Shown here: positions 34,981 through 35,230 of the stretch, in pieces
How the letters are laid out: each line of letters begins with the position of its first letter
Position numbering within the stretch: the first letter of the stretch is position 1
Origin: an uncultured bacterium
GTDB taxonomy: Bacteria; Planctomycetota; Phycisphaerae; Sedimentisphaerales; Anaerobacaceae
Assembly (NCBI GenBank): GCA_913009865.1
Contig: CAJVYK010000002.1
Span: 1 to 35,230, forward strand
Reading direction: 5' to 3'
DNA length: 35,230 bases
Position numbers and translations under genes: made by a program
Notes under the pieces: generated by a model
Told to the model about the DNA's origin: nothing
Seen by the model: the letters and a program-made list of their open reading frames with translations, nothing else
Databases searched by the model: none

Positions 34981-35230
34981 AAATTCAATCAGTGCCTTGA
35001 TGACCCCGTCGCGATAGCCGGCAACCATATCGAAGGCCTCTTTAGTTCGCTCAAGCTCGAATCTGTGAGTTATCATAAAATCAACGTCGGCTTTGCCGGA
35101 AGCTATCAAATCAATCGCCGATTGCGTGCAGTTGTTCTGCCTGCGAATGTTTACGATAGTGATTTCTTTCCTGCGTATCTTATCAATAATGAACGAAACC
35201 CGCTCGAATGGCGGGATGCCTATCAGTATC
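34978..35230 (-). CDS. C-terminus of zinc-type medium-chain alcohol/sorbitol dehydrogenase (partial, 5' end outside window)
   Basis: Minus-strand translation ...KEITIVNIRRQNNCTQSAIDLIASGKADVDFMITHRFELERTKEAFDMVAGYRDGVIKALIEF*. Confidence 0.75.
   Translation of the reverse strand, partial: ILIGIPPFERVSFIIDKIRRKEITIVNIRRQNNCTQSAIDLIASGKADVDFMITHRFELERTKEAFDMVAGYRDGVIKALIEF

Overview
The 35.2-kb window looks bacterial and probably comes from a Planctomycetota/Phycisphaerae-like genome. That placement is inferred from the dockerin-type protein, the large GspK-like protein carrying a 'SPENGETGVDPDVVLRW...DVYFGTDFNDV...YYWRIDDV' module, and the pseudopilin-rich operon; it is not proven. Contents in order: the 3' tail of a probable MFS transporter; a minus-strand acetyl-CoA/protein-acetylation cluster (ADP-forming acyl-CoA synthetase, acetyl-CoA hydrolase/transferase fused to a GNAT domain, AcuC/HDAC-like deacetylase); a stand-alone LigD-type 3'-phosphoesterase; a CDF cation transporter; a GlmM/phosphomannomutase; SerA; a DUF6602-like predicted nuclease; a lipoprotein; a DUF2752 protein; an inositol-monophosphatase family enzyme; a type II secretion/type IV pilus-like operon (GspE, GspF, about six pseudopilin-type proteins, GspK) interrupted by a four-helix-bundle (S23) gene and a dockerin protein; a repeat hub of about 1 kb; two unknown membrane proteins; a HEPN fragment; PilT; a second GspE/PilB; CinA; and the 3' end of a zinc-type alcohol dehydrogenase. 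The most unusual signal is non-coding. Many intergenic gaps hold short degenerate tandem arrays with strict periods of 7, 8, 9 or 10 nt, in several sequence families, often ending exactly at start or stop codons. The 8-10-nt families share a lead motif (TT)AGCCAC. Both S23 four-helix-bundle genes (one intact, one truncated) are bracketed by inverted 7-nt arrays of a matching family, resembling small mobile cassettes. No rRNA, tRNA or CRISPR array was recognised.
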